From Candidatus Microgenomatus auricola (GTDB lineage: Bacteria > Patescibacteriota > Patescibacteriia > UBA9570 > XYC2-FULL-38-9): DNA of 6,293 nt. The position numbers were made by a program, and so were the translations under genes. The notes under the pieces are model-generated. The model was given only the letters and a program-made list of their open reading frames with translations, was not told the DNA's origin and did no database searches. Positions 5,619-6,293 of the stretch are shown here, piece by piece. The DNA lies in NCBI GenBank assembly GCA_005239655.1, contig SBBP01000017.1, positions 1-6,293 of the forward strand, given 5' to 3'. Numbering within the stretch: the first letter of the stretch is position 1; each line of letters begins with the position of its first letter.

Positions 5619-6293
5619 ATGCTTTTAGTTATTACTACTATCAGCGCGCTCGCTTCCCTCGTTCTCGGCATCTATACATTGCGTTTTAATCCGAAATCAC
5701 GCACGAATCAATATTTCGCTGCATTCTGTTTTGTGATTACCGCCTGGTTATTCTGCAACTATGCAACGTTGCAGATGTACAGTCTGTATCTGATTCGTCT
5801 TCTCATGGTACTTGTTGCACTCCTAGTGCTTTCGCTGCTACTTTTCACCTACTATTTTTCGTATGAGAAAATAGAGAAACGCGTTCTGTATTTTGTCTAT
5901 GTTGTTGGTACTGCCGCGGCTATTCTCGGTTTCTCCCCGTTACTCGTTCACTCTATTGTTCTTCAAGATGGTTTTGCACATCCAGTGATCGGAATTGGTG
6001 TGTACTACTTCGTTCCGTTTTCAGCTCTGTCCGTCTTGTGGTCCTTCGCTTTGCTTTTGCGTGTCATCTGGAAAGAGCCAGAGCGTACCATGCGTCGAGT
6101 GCAAGCGGAATGGATTTCGTTCGGCTTGATTGCGACTACGAGCATCATAACCTTTTTTGGATTTGTTGCCGTGAATCTTTGGGAAACAAACCGCTTCATC
6201 CCCATTGCGATGGTTTCCACGCTTATCTTTACTGGATGCACGGCGTATGCGATGACGAGGTACAGGTTTTTGGATGTTCGGATAGTACTGAAA
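5619..6293 (+). CDS. 7TM sensor region, probably of a histidine kinase (3' end outside window)
   Basis: An open frame of 225 codons runs from the ATG at 5619 to the end of the window without a stop. The start lies one base after the TAG of the upstream gene, so it belongs to the same transcript; no ribosome binding site is seen. The sequence is the classic N-terminal 7TM region of bacterial histidine kinases. TM1 is about residues 2-20, followed by the cytoplasmic NPKSRTNQYFAAF turn. TM2 with W43 and NY comes next, then helices at about 60-77, 88-113, 125-149, 165-185 and 195-212. It ends in TAYAMTRYRFLDVRIVLK, the conserved exit into the cytoplasmic part. It is homologous to the sensor at 2638, which lacks the equivalent of residues 1-42. 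In this family GAF, HisKA and HATPase domains often follow; that part is not in the window, so the kinase assignment is an inference. The product should sit in the cytoplasmic membrane. Confidence 0.8.
   Translation, partial: MLLVITTISALASLVLGIYTLRFNPKSRTNQYFAAFCFVITAWLFCNYATLQMYSLYLIRLLMVLVALLVLSLLLFTYYFSYEKIEKRVLYFVYVVGTAAAILGFSPLLVHSIVLQDGFAHPVIGIGVYYFVPFSALSVLWSFALLLRVIWKEPERTMRRVQAEWISFGLIATTSIITFFGFVAVNLWETNRFIPIAMVSTLIFTGCTAYAMTRYRFLDVRIVLK

Noticed and set aside
6005..6241. Minus-strand frame of 78 codons near the right end
   Set aside because: It is antisense to the 7TM sensor gene that runs open to the window end and matches its paralog.

Overview
The window looks like chromosomal DNA of an uncultured bacterium. 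The mix of a fibronectin-type secreted protein, a GT-C glycosyltransferase and a row of multi-pass sensor proteins without recognisable output domains resembles Patescibacteria (Candidate Phyla Radiation) genomes, but this placement is an inference from gene style. TGA ends two genes inside ATGA overlaps, so the TGA-to-glycine code of Gracilibacteria/Absconditabacteria does not apply. I see no rRNA, tRNA, CRISPR array or insertion sequence.

Left part (1-750): the 3' end of a gene for a protein with two fibronectin type III domains. It converges on a minus-strand gene, with an imperfect hairpin between the two stops. Middle (748-2568, minus strand): a 505-residue GT-C (PMT/ArnT-like, GT39) membrane glycosyltransferase. 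Upstream of it and almost touching it is a short ORF of unknown function. A promoter-like sequence at the end of that short ORF would start transcription exactly on the glycosyltransferase ATG (possible leaderless mRNA).

Right part (2530-6293, plus strand): a tightly packed four-gene cluster with a symmetric family order. A 7TM plus GAF-like sensor without kinase domain (2638-3927) is followed by two paralogous 8-TM proteins carrying an EAPYPSLAD motif (3924-4775 and 4772-5617). Then comes a second 7TM sensor, cut by the window end (5619-6293), which probably continues into a histidine kinase. The junctions are two 4-bp ATGA overlaps and one 1-bp gap, so the genes are very likely co-transcribed and translationally coupled. 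The natural reading is a membrane signalling module; its stimulus and partner cannot be read from the sequence.

The least explained spot is 2530-2640. It holds a good promoter candidate, two interlocking inverted repeats, and a first cluster gene that has no ATG and no ribosome binding site. That gene also lacks the N-terminal transmembrane helix present in its paralog at 5619, so it may be 5'-truncated or rearranged.
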